Of a stretch of DNA of 64,000 nucleotides, positions 27,495 through 37,061 are shown piece by piece. The DNA comes from Robertkochia marina (GTDB taxonomy: Bacteria; Bacteroidota; Bacteroidia; Flavobacteriales; Flavobacteriaceae), in assembly GCF_004799345.1 (NCBI RefSeq), contig NZ_SSMC01000001.1:1426001-1490000 (forward strand). Reading direction: 5' to 3'. The translations under genes and the position numbers were made by a program. The notes beneath the pieces were generated by a model, which was not told the origin of the DNA, did no database searches, and saw only the letters and a program-made list of their open reading frames with translations. Each line of letters begins with the position of its first letter. The first letter of the stretch is position 1.

Positions 27495-28646
27495 ATGAGA
27501 AACTATTATCTGCTACTTGGTTTCCTGCTTACCTGTTATACTGTTTTTTCTCAAAGTGACCCTAATTCCCGAGTCATAACCACCGGGGTACCTTTTTTAT
27601 TGATCACCGCCGATGCGCGTGCAGGGGGTATGGGTGAACTGGGGGCTACCACTACGCCTGATGCTTTTTCTCAACAATGGAATCCGGCGAAATATGCTTT
27701 TGCACCTGAGACTACCGGAATTGGTATTAGTTATACGCCTTATCTGAGCCAGTTGGTTAATGATATTGCACTCTTGAATGCCACTGTATATCATCGCATA
27801 AATGAGCGTAGTGCCTGGGCGGCGAGTATCAAGTATTTCAGTCTTGGTGACATAGAATTTATCTCTGAAGCGGAAGCTATTCAAGGTTTACGTCCTATTA
27901 TTGAAAGACCCAATGAATTGGCCGTTGATGCCTCTTATTCTTTGAAACTGAGCGAAACTTTCTCGATGGCCGTAGCAGGGAGATTTTTAAGGTCTGATCT
28001 CAAGCTGCAGGAAGAAGGTATCGATGCCAGGTCAGCATCTTCTTTTGCGGTAGACGTTGCCGGTTACTACGAGTCGGAAGAAGTAGCCTACGACCGGTTT
28101 AATGGCCTGTGGAAATTTGGTTTTAACGTCAGTAATGTTGGGCCTAAGATCAAATATGACGCAGAAGGCCGTGATACTTTCCTTCCAACCAATCTGAAGT
28201 TGGGGGGAGGATTTGATTTTATATTCGATGCACAAAATCAATTAGGGCTCAACCTGGAGTTCAATAAGTTGTTAGTGCCTACGCCAAGTGATAGTAATGG
28301 TGATGGGCGAATAGATAGTCTCGATGATTATTACAACGAATCTTTTTTTAGTGGAATATTCTCTTCATTCGGTGATGCCCCCGACGGGTTTAGTGAAGAG
28401 CTCAAAGAAGTTACCTGGGCCCTTGGCGCCGAATACGCCTATAATGAAGCATTCTTTCTGAGGTCAGGTTATTTTCATGAAAGCGAAGAAAAAGGAGCGC
28501 GGCAATTCTTTACGCTGGGAGCAGGCTTTCGGTTTAACGCAACCAGTATAGACCTGTCTTATCTGTTTTCTACCTCTAATGTGCGAAACCCGCTTGAGAA
28601 TACCCTTCGTTTTTCACTTACATTCTTACTGGGCAGTAATCGATAG
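27495..28646 (+). CDS. porV: Type IX secretion system outer-membrane protein PorV (LptO)
   Basis: PorV is a FadL-like outer-membrane barrel that shuttles type IX secretion cargo to the attachment complex. The 383-residue protein has a signal peptide (YYLLLGFLLTCYTVFSQ) and the PorV opening (VPFLLITADARAGGMGELG, then TTPDAFSQQWNPAKYAFA). Further family segments are SAWAASIKYFSLGDIEF and FGFNVSNVGPKIKYD. The last strand ends NTLRFSLTFLL. cdd and pdhA follow on the same strand, an arrangement I associate with other flavobacteria. Confidence 0.93.
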   Translation: MRNYYLLLGFLLTCYTVFSQSDPNSRVITTGVPFLLITADARAGGMGELGATTTPDAFSQQWNPAKYAFAPETTGIGISYTPYLSQLVNDIALLNATVYHRINERSAWAASIKYFSLGDIEFISEAEAIQGLRPIIERPNELAVDASYSLKLSETFSMAVAGRFLRSDLKLQEEGIDARSASSFAVDVAGYYESEEVAYDRFNGLWKFGFNVSNVGPKIKYDAEGRDTFLPTNLKLGGGFDFIFDAQNQLGLNLEFNKLLVPTPSDSNGDGRIDSLDDYYNESFFSGIFSSFGDAPDGFSEELKEVTWALGAEYAYNEAFFLRSGYFHESEEKGARQFFTLGAGFRFNATSIDLSYLFSTSNVRNPLENTLRFSLTFLLGSNR

Positions 28647-28754
28647 GAATACGTTGAGGTGTCACGCTTGTTTTTCTGCAACAAGTCTGAGATCTGATAA
28701 ACTTCATGGTTATTCGCGGGGAACTCCCTATATTTAGCAGTTAAATATCAGATA

Positions 28755-29261
28755 TTGAAGAAGATAGAATTGCAGACGGTTATTGAGGTCTATCCTGAGT
28801 TGGACAGCCTTCCTGAACCGATAATAGGCTTAATGCACCAGGCCATCCAATCCCGTAAAAAGGCCTACGCCCCATATTCCAGGTTCCGTGTAGGTGCTGC
28901 AGTGCTTCTTGAGAACGGAGCTGTGGTGCTGGGCAACAACCAGGAAAATGCAGCCTTCCCTTCAGGACTTTGTGCCGAAAGGGTGGCAGTAAGTCAGGCC
29001 GGCGCAGTATACCCGGGAATTGCAATAAAAGCCTTAGCTATTACTGCAGCTGCCGATGACCGGGTAGTCAAAGAACCTGTGCCTCCATGTGGTTCCTGCA
29101 GGCAGGTTTTAACAGAATATGAGCATCGGCAAAGTACTCCTATTGATATATATTTTATGGGGGAGATCTCTGAGATCTACAAGGTAAATTCAATAGCTCA
29201 ATTGTTGCCGCTTATATTTACCGGAGACAGCTTGCAGGATAAAACGGATTTTACCCTTTAA
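28755..29261 (+). CDS. cdd: Cytidine deaminase
   Basis: Cdd deaminates cytidine and deoxycytidine in pyrimidine salvage. The 168-residue protein is of the short tetrameric type, with YAPYSRFRVGAAVL near residue 38, the catalytic CAE in SGLCAERVAV and the zinc site PCGSCRQVL. No ATG lies before the catalytic domain except one internal Met, so translation most likely starts at TTG 28755 (MKKIELQTVIEVY). Confidence 0.93.
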   Translation: MKKIELQTVIEVYPELDSLPEPIIGLMHQAIQSRKKAYAPYSRFRVGAAVLLENGAVVLGNNQENAAFPSGLCAERVAVSQAGAVYPGIAIKALAITAAADDRVVKEPVPPCGSCRQVLTEYEHRQSTPIDIYFMGEISEIYKVNSIAQLLPLIFTGDSLQDKTDFTL

Positions 29262-29298
29262 AACCTTCTTTTCGTTTTTTCACTTTTACTGAAAGTAC

Positions 29299-29306
29299 TA
29301 CTTTTG
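29299..29306 (+). promoter_or_regulatory. Candidate -7 box (TACTTTTG) for pdhA
   Basis: A TAnnTTTG match lies about 100 bases upstream of the pdhA ATG. No TTG is found at the expected upstream distance. Confidence 0.45.
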
Positions 29307-29406
29307 TAGTTGCGAAAAAATGCAGGTGACTTTTATTGTTAAAATGAAGTGATCAACAATGATGTTTTTTTGCCCCTGAAGCTATTGCATAAAATAATAT
29401 TTGTTC

Positions 29407-30405
29407 ATGAAAAAAGTTACAAAACAAGTTTATCTGAAATGGTATGAAGACATGCTGTTTTGGAGAAAGTTTGAAGATAAGCTGGCCGCGGTTTACATCC
29501 AACAGAAAGTAAGAGGGTTTTTGCATCTATACAACGGACAGGAAGCTGTTCTGGCAGGGTCTTTACATGCTATTGACATTAAGAAAGACCGTTTGATCAC
29601 TGCGTACAGAAATCACGTTCAGCCTATCGGTATGGGGGTAGACCCTAAAAGAGTAATGGCTGAGTTGTACGGAAAAGGAACAGGAACCTCTCAGGGGTTA
29701 GGAGGCTCAATGCATATTTTCTCAAAAGAGCACAACTTTTACGGTGGCCACGGTATTGTAGGAGGTCAGATTCCTTTAGGAGCCGGGTTGGCCTTTGCCG
29801 ATAAGTATTTTAAAAGAGATTCGGTGACCCTTTGTTATATGGGTGATGGAGCAGTTCGTCAAGGAGCGCTGCATGAAGCCTTTAATCTTGCTGTATTATG
29901 GAACCTTCCCGTAATTTTTATTTGTGAGAATAATGGTTACGCAATGGGTACTTCTGTAGCCAGAACAGCAAAAGAGCAGGAAATATGGAAACTCGGACTT
30001 GGGTATGACATGCCGAGCAGCCCGGTTGATGGGATGAACCCGGTGAAGGTAGCTGAAGCTGTATCAGAAGCAGCTGAGCGTGCCAGAACTGGTGGAGGAC
30101 CAACTTTCCTGGAAATGAAAACATACAGGTACCGCGGGCACTCAATGTCTGATGCCCAGCATTACCGAACTAAAGAAGAAGTGGAAGAGTACAAGAAGAT
30201 CGACCCTATTACTCAGGTGAGAGATATTATCCTTGAGAAAAAGTACGCTTCTGAAAAACAAGTGGATGAGATCGATAAACGGGTTAAAGACCTGGTGAAA
30301 GAATGTGAGAAGTTCGCAGAAGAGTCACCATGGCCTGAAGCTAATGTTATGTACGATACCGTATATGAACAGGAAGATTACCCGTTTTTACCACATAAAC
30401 TATAA
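29407..30405 (+). CDS. pdhA: Pyruvate dehydrogenase E1 component, alpha subunit
   Basis: This is the thiamine-diphosphate-dependent alpha subunit that decarboxylates pyruvate. The 332-residue protein has the E1-alpha motifs YRNHVQPIGMG, GGSMHIFSKEHNFYGGHGIV, the TPP motif GDGAVRQGALHEAFNLA to ENNGYAMGTS, and the phosphorylation-loop-like YRYRGHSMSDAQHYR. The ATG at 29407 is chosen over TTG at 29401. pdhC starts five bases after the stop. The E1 beta gene is not in the window, so this is a split E1. Confidence 0.95.
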   Translation: MKKVTKQVYLKWYEDMLFWRKFEDKLAAVYIQQKVRGFLHLYNGQEAVLAGSLHAIDIKKDRLITAYRNHVQPIGMGVDPKRVMAELYGKGTGTSQGLGGSMHIFSKEHNFYGGHGIVGGQIPLGAGLAFADKYFKRDSVTLCYMGDGAVRQGALHEAFNLAVLWNLPVIFICENNGYAMGTSVARTAKEQEIWKLGLGYDMPSSPVDGMNPVKVAEAVSEAAERARTGGGPTFLEMKTYRYRGHSMSDAQHYRTKEEVEEYKKIDPITQVRDIILEKKYASEKQVDEIDKRVKDLVKECEKFAEESPWPEANVMYDTVYEQEDYPFLPHKL

Positions 30406-30410
30406 TTAGC

Positions 30411-32051
30411 ATGGCAGTTGTTGTTAAAATGCCGCGTTTGAGCGATACCATGGAAGAAGGTGTTGTTGCAAAGTGGTTAAAAAGTGTTGGAGAAAAAGTT
30501 GAGGAAGGAGATATCCTTGCTGAAATTGAAACTGATAAGGCAACCATGGAGTTTGAATCTTTTTACGAAGGGACGCTCTTGCATATCGGGATACAGGAAG
30601 GCGAAGGAGCTCCGGTTGACTCTTTGTTGGCCATTATAGGAGAACAGGGTGAAGATATTTCCGGACTTCTTAACGGAGCCGGGGAAGCTGCTCCTTCAGA
30701 ATCAGCAGCTCCTGCTGCAACTGAACAAAAACAGGAGGCAGCCTCAGGAGCGTCAATGCCGGAAGGTGTTGAAGTGGTTACCATGCCACGTCTTAGCGAT
30801 ACCATGGAAGAAGGTACCGTTGCCGGTTGGCTTAAGAGCGTTGGCGACCAGGTAGAGGAAGGTGATATTCTTGCTGAAATAGAAACCGATAAGGCTACTA
30901 TGGAGTTTGAATCATTCCATTCCGGAACCTTACTTCATATTGGTATTGAAGAAGGGCAATCAGCTCCTGTTGATGATGTTCTGGCTATCATTGGTCCTGA
31001 AGGTACCGATGTAGACCAGGTATTGGCGGCCCTTAAGGGTAGTGCTTCAGGGAGCGCCTCTGCTGAAGAAAAAGCACCGGAGGCAGCTAAGGAAGCACCG
31101 GCTGCAACATCTGCCGATACTGCTTCCACTCCAGCTGCAACCAATGCTTCAGCCTCAGGAGGGCGCGTGTTTGCTTCTCCCCTGGCAAAGAAAATGGCTG
31201 AAGATCGTGGTATTGATCTTGGTAAGGTTAAAGGAAGTGGTGAGAACGGAAGAATTGTTAAACGAGATATCGAGAACTATAAGGAAGAGGCTCCTGCGGC
31301 GGCCCCTGCTGCTGCAACAACTTCAGCTTCACAACCTGCTGCAGTAAGTTCATTCGTGCCAGCCGGAGAAGAGATGGTGGAAGAGGTGAAAAATTCTCAG
31401 ATGAGAAAAACCATCGCACGCCGTCTTGCGGAGTCTAAATTTACTGCACCACATTACTATCTTACCATCGAGGTGGATATGAGTAATGCCATGGCTTCAA
31501 GAGGTCAGATCAATGCACTTCCTGACACCAAGGTATCTTTCAATGATATGGTGGTTAAGGCATGTGCCATGGCTCTTAAGAAACATCCGCAGGTGAACAC
31601 CTCGTGGGATGATAATGTAACTCGCTATAACCGCCATGTACATGTAGGTGTAGCTGTTGCTGTAGATGAAGGACTGGTAGTGCCGGTACTTAGATTTACC
31701 GATCAGATGACGCTTACCCAGATTGGAGCTCAGGTGAAAGACCTGGCTGGAAAAGCGCGAAATAAAAAACTGACTCCTCAGGAAATGGAAGGAAGTACAT
31801 TTACCGTATCTAACCTGGGTATGTTCGGAATTCAGGAGTTCACTTCAATCATAAATCAACCTAACTCAGCAATTTTGTCTGTTGGTGCCATTGTGGAAAA
31901 ACCGGTGGTTAAGAACGGAGAGATCGTGGTTGGGAATACGATGAAGGTAACCCTGGCATGTGACCACAGAACGGTTGACGGAGCAACAGGAGCTCAGTTC
32001 CTGCAAACGCTTAAAGCCTATCTTGAAAATCCGGTAACGATGCTGGCCTGA
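30411..32051 (+). CDS. pdhC: Pyruvate dehydrogenase E2 (dihydrolipoamide acetyltransferase), two lipoyl domains
   Basis: E2 is the core of the pyruvate dehydrogenase complex. The 546 residues comprise lipoyl domain 1 (Lys43 in ETDKATMEF), lipoyl domain 2 (Lys161 in the same motif), Ala/Pro-rich linkers, an E3/E1-binding domain (about 253-290, ASPLAKKMAEDRGIDL) and a catalytic domain. The active-site HRTVDG has His519 and Asp523. The two lipoyl domains are very similar and look like a recent duplication. It is translated directly after pdhA, and a terminator follows. Confidence 0.96.
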   Translation: MAVVVKMPRLSDTMEEGVVAKWLKSVGEKVEEGDILAEIETDKATMEFESFYEGTLLHIGIQEGEGAPVDSLLAIIGEQGEDISGLLNGAGEAAPSESAAPAATEQKQEAASGASMPEGVEVVTMPRLSDTMEEGTVAGWLKSVGDQVEEGDILAEIETDKATMEFESFHSGTLLHIGIEEGQSAPVDDVLAIIGPEGTDVDQVLAALKGSASGSASAEEKAPEAAKEAPAATSADTASTPAATNASASGGRVFASPLAKKMAEDRGIDLGKVKGSGENGRIVKRDIENYKEEAPAAAPAAATTSASQPAAVSSFVPAGEEMVEEVKNSQMRKTIARRLAESKFTAPHYYLTIEVDMSNAMASRGQINALPDTKVSFNDMVVKACAMALKKHPQVNTSWDDNVTRYNRHVHVGVAVAVDEGLVVPVLRFTDQMTLTQIGAQVKDLAGKARNKKLTPQEMEGSTFTVSNLGMFGIQEFTSIINQPNSAILSVGAIVEKPVVKNGEIVVGNTMKVTLACDHRTVDGATGAQFLQTLKAYLENPVTMLA

Positions 32052-32086
32052 TGATTCGGGCTTTCATAGAGACAGTCATAAAAACC

Positions 32087-32112
32087 AAAATCCCGCTTCA
32101 GGCGGGATTTTT
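32087..32112 (+). terminator. Terminator after pdhC
   Basis: AAAATCCCGC, a five-base loop and GCGGGATTTTT form a 10-bp stem with a T run, 36 bases after the pdhC stop. Confidence 0.88.
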
Positions 32113-32146
32113 GCTATATTTAGATCATAAATCAATCAATTAAACA

Positions 32147-33109
32147 ATGCAAAAACTCACCTTTTTCTTTATCCTGCTTATTATTATATCATGCGGTAAT
32201 ACGTGTATCGCCCAAAGTACAGGGTCATCAATTTCAAAGGCCGTTACGCCAACGACTCCTGAAAGTGTTGGTGCCATCCTGAAATATCTCGCTTCAGATG
32301 AGTTGAAGGGAAGAGATACAGGATCTGAGGGGATTGAAATGGCCGGTCAGTATATCGAAGGTTATTTTGAATCGGCAGGCATAGCACCGTTTTATTCATC
32401 ATACCGGGACACCTTGAGTAATTATGAAGAGACAGCAACCAATATCGTTGGGGTTATAGAAGGAAAGGATCAGGATCTGAAGGATGAGTGGGTGATCATT
32501 GGGGCGCATTTTGATCATGTAGGTACAGTTAAGCCTGTAAATGGCGATTCAATTGCTAATGGAGCCAATGACAATGCATCAGGAACTACTGCGGTGATGG
32601 AAATAGCCCGTCAAATTGCTGAGAGGGGAAATAACAGGAGGAGCGTTATGTTCGTCTTGTTCTCTGCAGAGGAAAAGGGGTTAAAGGGTAGCAAGCATTT
32701 GGCAGCACGATTGAAGAAGGAAGGTGTTCAGGTGTATACGATGCTTAATTTCGAAATGATAGGAGTGCCTATGAATCGCGATTATCTGGCTTACTTAACA
32801 GGGTATGAGAAGAGCAATATGGCTGAAAAACTGAATTCTTATGCCGGTGAAGAGCTCATCGGATTTCTGCCGGAGGCAGGCAAGATGCAATTGTTTAAAC
32901 GCTCAGACAATTATCCGTTTTTTACAGCATTCAATATTCCTTCCCAAACCGTTTGTACCTTTGATTTCACCAATTTTGACCACTATCATCAACCGGGAGA
33001 TGAGTTTAAGCTGATGGATCCGGACCACATGGCACTATTCATCAACAAAATGCTACCAATGGTAGAGGGAATGGTGAACAGTGATGCGAATGAAATTAAA
33101 ATGTTGTAA
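32147..33109 (+). CDS. M28-family metallopeptidase, lipoprotein
   Basis: This is a zinc aminopeptidase of the M28 family, 320 residues. It has a lipoprotein-like signal (TFFFILLIIISC, Cys16). Zinc-site motifs are IIGAHFDHVG (His, and Asp in the HFD context), NGANDNASGTTAVMEIA (bridging Asp) and FSAEEKGLKGSKHLA (Glu-Glu). A later TFDFTNFDHYHQPGDE has the final His. Likely exported, it would trim peptides in the envelope. Confidence 0.92.
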   Translation: MQKLTFFFILLIIISCGNTCIAQSTGSSISKAVTPTTPESVGAILKYLASDELKGRDTGSEGIEMAGQYIEGYFESAGIAPFYSSYRDTLSNYEETATNIVGVIEGKDQDLKDEWVIIGAHFDHVGTVKPVNGDSIANGANDNASGTTAVMEIARQIAERGNNRRSVMFVLFSAEEKGLKGSKHLAARLKKEGVQVYTMLNFEMIGVPMNRDYLAYLTGYEKSNMAEKLNSYAGEELIGFLPEAGKMQLFKRSDNYPFFTAFNIPSQTVCTFDFTNFDHYHQPGDEFKLMDPDHMALFINKMLPMVEGMVNSDANEIKML

Positions 33110-33129
33110 AATTTTACTCAAAACATGTC

Positions 33130-33813
33130 ATGGGAAAAACGATAGTTATAACAGGAACCAGCCGGGGTATCGGACTTGAAATGGTAAAGATATTTTCGGC
33201 AGGAGGTCATCGTGTTATTGCACTCTCCAGGAATGATCAACCCGTTAAAAAACTGAATTTAAAAGGGGTAGAGGCTTTTTCTTTTGATCTGACAAAGGAG
33301 GCTTCTGTGAAAACCCTTGAAAACTATCTTCAACAGGAGAATATTAAGGTAGATATGCTTGTGAATAATGCCGGTTTACTGATCGCAAGGCCTTTTGAAC
33401 AATTATCGGCAGACGACTGGGAACAGGTGTATAAGGTTAATGTATTTGGAGTTGCCATGTTAACCAAAACGGTATTGCCATTTATGAATAAAGATGGCCA
33501 CGTGGTTACCGTTAGCAGTATGGGAGGGGTTCAGGGAAGCATGAAGTTTCCGGGACTTGCTGCCTATAGTTCAGCAAAAGGGGCGGTGATCACTATGACT
33601 GAGTTATTGGCTGAAGAGTATAAGGATTCAGGCATATCCTTTAATGTGCTGGCCCTTGGAGCAGTTCAGACAGAAATGCTGGAAGAGGCTTTCCCGGGTT
33701 ATAAAGCGCCGATAACCGCCTCTGAAATGGCCGAATATATTGCGCATTTTACTTTGACAGGTCACAAGTTCTATAATGGTAAATTGTTGCAGGTAAGTAA
33801 CTCAACTCCTTAA
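33130..33813 (+). CDS. Short-chain dehydrogenase/reductase
   Basis: This classical SDR has 227 residues: cofactor motif TGTSRGIGLEM near the N-terminus, LVNNAG, catalytic Ser in VTVSSMGG and YSSAK (Tyr-x3-Lys). The length is short for the family but all core elements are present. The substrate is unknown. It lies 20 bases after the M28 gene and 11 bases before the SprT-like gene, so it is probably part of an operon. Confidence 0.92.
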   Translation: MGKTIVITGTSRGIGLEMVKIFSAGGHRVIALSRNDQPVKKLNLKGVEAFSFDLTKEASVKTLENYLQQENIKVDMLVNNAGLLIARPFEQLSADDWEQVYKVNVFGVAMLTKTVLPFMNKDGHVVTVSSMGGVQGSMKFPGLAAYSSAKGAVITMTELLAEEYKDSGISFNVLALGAVQTEMLEEAFPGYKAPITASEMAEYIAHFTLTGHKFYNGKLLQVSNSTP

Positions 33814-33824
33814 CAGCGCTGTTT

Positions 33825-34424
33825 ATGCAAGAGATTCTGGGTAAATATTTGCCTGAACGGGCTGTTTCACCCTGTTTTGAACTGATCAAGGCTAATGGGG
33901 TGCATCTTAGGGTGGTGAACGAGCGGGTAACCCGTCATGGAGATTACAGGCGTATGCCTGACGGTTGGCACCAGATCACTGTAAATGCCAACCTGAATAA
34001 ATATCGTTTTCTAATTACCCTCATTCATGAGATAGCACATTTGGTGGCGTTTGAAAAGTTTGGCAGAAATATTAAGCCTCACGGTCAGGAATGGAAATAT
34101 GTTTTTCAGCAATTGATGCTGCCCTATATACGGCCTGAGATTTTCCCGTCGTCCTTGCTTCCTGTAATAGCTAATCACTTTAGAAATCCTAAGGCGAGCA
34201 GTGATACCGATGCCCGGTTGTCGGTAGCTCTCAAGGCATTTGATCCTGACAATGATAAAAATTATATCTTTGAGATACCTCATGGGAGTCTTTTTCGCAT
34301 CTATAACGGAAAGGTCTTTAAAAAAGGGAACAAGCGGGTGAAGCGATTTGAATGTATTGAGGTTTCCAGTGGAAAGATCTATCTTTTTCAACCTAATGCA
34401 GAGGTAGAGCTCCTTTCCGATTAG
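33825..34424 (+). CDS. SprT-like zinc metalloprotease-fold protein
   Basis: This 199-residue SprT/Spartan-like protein has HEIAH (His68, Glu69, His72) and a third ligand His86 in KPHGQEWK. The family resembles the protease domain of Spartan, which digests DNA-protein crosslinks in eukaryotes. The bacterial role is not settled. The C-terminus (FKKGNKRVKRFECIEVSSGK) resembles a zinc-ribbon position but lacks clear Cys pairs. It follows the SDR by 11 bases. Confidence 0.85.
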   Translation: MQEILGKYLPERAVSPCFELIKANGVHLRVVNERVTRHGDYRRMPDGWHQITVNANLNKYRFLITLIHEIAHLVAFEKFGRNIKPHGQEWKYVFQQLMLPYIRPEIFPSSLLPVIANHFRNPKASSDTDARLSVALKAFDPDNDKNYIFEIPHGSLFRIYNGKVFKKGNKRVKRFECIEVSSGKIYLFQPNAEVELLSD

Positions 34425-34438
34425 CAATTATACTAGAA

Positions 34439-35500
34439 ATGAATAATAACTATTACGCAGTAATTATGGCCGGGGGAATTGGCTCCCGTTTCTGGCCGGT
34501 AAGTTCAGAGCAATTTCCCAAACAGTTTCACGATATGCTGGGTGTAGGGAAAACCCTCCTGCAAACTACCTATGAGCGTTTCAGAAGAGTGGTCCCTGCT
34601 GAGAACATTTTGATCCTGACCAATGAAAAATATCTTGATCTTGTTCTGGAGCAACTTCCTGAAATCGAAAATGACCAGGTGCTAACCGAGCCTGCCATGC
34701 GCAATACGGCTCCCTGTATACTGTATGCAGCCATGAAGATCGCTGCGGTAAACCCGGAGGCAGTGATGACAGTGGCTCCCAGTGATCATTGGATAGAAAA
34801 TGAAAATATATTTATTGATAATATTCAAAAGTGCTACAAATACTGCAGTGAACATCATGTTTTAATGACGCTGGGGGTGCAGCCTGATTTTGCAAATACC
34901 GGATATGGATATATTCAATATGACAAACAGAAACAAGACGACGATTTCTATAAGGTAAAACAGTTTCATGAAAAGCCGGATCAGGACACAGCCAATGCCT
35001 ATCTTGAAGAGGGAGGTTATCTTTGGAATGCAGGGATCTTTATTTGGGGTGTAGAACAGATCATTGAAGCCTTTCAGAAGTTTCAGCCCGTCATGTATAC
35101 GCTGTTCGCTGAGGGGGCTGATCTGTATAATACTAAGGAGGAACGTGGATTTATTGATTCAAGATATCCGGAAGCAGCTAATATCTCAATCGATTATGCT
35201 ATCATGGAGCCTTCAGATAATATTTATGTACTGCCGGCAGCTTTTAAATGGAACGACCTCGGCACCTGGGGTTCGCTCTACAAAGAATTACCGCATCAGG
35301 AAGATGAAAATGTAGCCATTAATGCTCAGGTAGTTTTTCAGGAAGCCGATGGGAATATCGTTTACGGGGCAGAAGGAAAAAAGGTCGTGCTAAGGGGGTT
35401 GAGTGATTATATTGTGGTAGACCATGGAGATACCTTGTTGATCTATCCTCGTGAAAAGGAACAGGATGTCAAAACCTTACCGGGTAAATTCAAAGAATAG
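34439..35500 (+). CDS. manC: Mannose-1-phosphate guanylyltransferase
   Basis: The enzyme makes GDP-mannose for surface glycans. The 353-residue protein has the nucleotidyltransferase signature IMAGGIGSRFWPVSSEQFPK, then VAPSDHWI, FHEKPDQDTA, YLWNAGIFIWGVEQI and FKWNDLGTWGSLY. It is the single-domain form without the C-terminal isomerase domain found in bifunctional ManC. The start is the ATG at 34439. Confidence 0.93.
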   Translation: MNNNYYAVIMAGGIGSRFWPVSSEQFPKQFHDMLGVGKTLLQTTYERFRRVVPAENILILTNEKYLDLVLEQLPEIENDQVLTEPAMRNTAPCILYAAMKIAAVNPEAVMTVAPSDHWIENENIFIDNIQKCYKYCSEHHVLMTLGVQPDFANTGYGYIQYDKQKQDDDFYKVKQFHEKPDQDTANAYLEEGGYLWNAGIFIWGVEQIIEAFQKFQPVMYTLFAEGADLYNTKEERGFIDSRYPEAANISIDYAIMEPSDNIYVLPAAFKWNDLGTWGSLYKELPHQEDENVAINAQVVFQEADGNIVYGAEGKKVVLRGLSDYIVVDHGDTLLIYPREKEQDVKTLPGKFKE

Positions 35501-35528
35501 TAAACCAAAGACTTAAATCAATACCTGA

Positions 35529-37061
35529 ATGATGCAAAATGATAATTCGTCCGCTACGAAGAGTGATCAGTCTGAAGAGGCTTCGGTAGGAGCAGATACT
35601 GCTGCAACCGGAACTAAGGATCCTGGTTCTGAAAAACAAAAGCAAGAGGAACGCAAGGTGAGGAAAGACGTGGGTACGGCTCTGGGGTCGATCCGTTCTT
35701 TTCTTTCGGAATTACTCAATATCAGAGATAATACCGATGAGGCTGATACCCGGGAGGGAATTATGAAGGATATCCCTTTTAAAGGGCATACGGCCTGGAT
35801 CCTGATCTGTTCAATCCTGATCGCTTCGGTAGGTCTTAACGCCAATTCAACGGCGGTAGTAATAGGGGCCATGCTTATTTCTCCGTTAATGGGGCCGATC
35901 TTAGGGATCGGGTTTGCCATCGCTATCAACGATATTGATCTTTTAAGAAGGTCCCTGAAGAATTTCGGGGTCATGGTAGGGTTGAGTATTATTACGGCCT
36001 TTCTCTTTTTTAGGTTCTTTCCTCTCCAGGATGAGAACTCTGAACTACTGGCACGTACTGCTCCGGATGTGAGAGATGTGTTGATCGCATTTTTCGGTGG
36101 GCTTGCCCTGGTTATTGCCCGGGCTAAGAAAGGGACCATAGCCAGTGTGATCTTTGGGGTGGCTATTGCTACTGCCCTGATGCCGCCTTTGTGTACGGTA
36201 GGTTTTGGTCTGGCTATCGGTAACCTGGAATATGCCGGGGGAGCCATGTATCTGTTTATCATTAATACCATCTTTATTGGAATTGCTACATTTCTTGTCA
36301 TTAAGTACCTGCGTTTTCCAATGGTGCGATACGCAAATTCTAAAAAACGTAAGCGAATTGGGCAGATAGCCTCTATTTTGGCGGTCCTGGTGACCCTTCC
36401 TGCGATCTATACATTTTATAATGTATGGCGGGAATCGATCTTTAAAAGGCAGGCAACTGAGTTTATAAATACCAGCGTTAAACCCTATAAATTCAGTCAG
36501 GGCGGATACTTTATGGACAGGGCTACTAATATTAGCTTCAACGATGGGGAAAACTCTGTAGTTCAATTGTTTTTTATGGGTGATGAATCTATTCCTTCAA
36601 CGGTAATTGAAACCTGGAAGCAACAAATGACTTCGTATCCGTATCTCGAAGATGCCATCCTGCAAATACAAGGAGGAAGGAGTGATGATGCGGAGCGCTA
36701 TCAATATGTTACGGAGCTTTATGAAGCTAAGAAAGAGGAGATCGCAAACAAAGATCAGCGAATCAGTTTACTGGAAAATGAAGTAGAGCGTTTACGAAAG
36801 TTTGCCTATAACGATGTGCCCTTCGAGCAGATCTCTAACGAGATACGATTACAATATGAAGGGGTTGAAGAAGTTGGGTTTGCCAATGAGATCATAACCA
36901 ATTTCAGTAAAACAGATACCATACCTGTATTCTACATCAAATGGAAGAATGGGAAATCGTCCAGAAGCCAGGAACAAGACATGAAAAAGATGTTGGATTG
37001 GCTGAAAGTAAGAACAGGCAACCCGAATATTAAGACGGGAAAGGTGTCTATAGACAGTTAA
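35529..37061 (+). CDS. DUF389 (TIGR00341-like) membrane protein
   Basis: The 510-residue protein has a Lys/Glu-rich cytosolic N-terminus, then a DUF389 membrane domain with about six helices: AWILICSILIASVGLNANST, AVVIGAMLISPLMGPILGIG, GLSIITAFLFFRFFPL, FGVAIATALMPPLCTVGFGL and MYLFIINTIFIGIATFLV. A C-terminal soluble part includes a predicted coiled coil (ISLLENEVERLRKFA). The transport or sensing function is unknown. Its stop overlaps that of the convergent MlaF-like gene. Confidence 0.88.
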   Translation: MMQNDNSSATKSDQSEEASVGADTAATGTKDPGSEKQKQEERKVRKDVGTALGSIRSFLSELLNIRDNTDEADTREGIMKDIPFKGHTAWILICSILIASVGLNANSTAVVIGAMLISPLMGPILGIGFAIAINDIDLLRRSLKNFGVMVGLSIITAFLFFRFFPLQDENSELLARTAPDVRDVLIAFFGGLALVIARAKKGTIASVIFGVAIATALMPPLCTVGFGLAIGNLEYAGGAMYLFIINTIFIGIATFLVIKYLRFPMVRYANSKKRKRIGQIASILAVLVTLPAIYTFYNVWRESIFKRQATEFINTSVKPYKFSQGGYFMDRATNISFNDGENSVVQLFFMGDESIPSTVIETWKQQMTSYPYLEDAILQIQGGRSDDAERYQYVTELYEAKKEEIANKDQRISLLENEVERLRKFAYNDVPFEQISNEIRLQYEGVEEVGFANEIITNFSKTDTIPVFYIKWKNGKSSRSQEQDMKKMLDWLKVRTGNPNIKTGKVSIDS

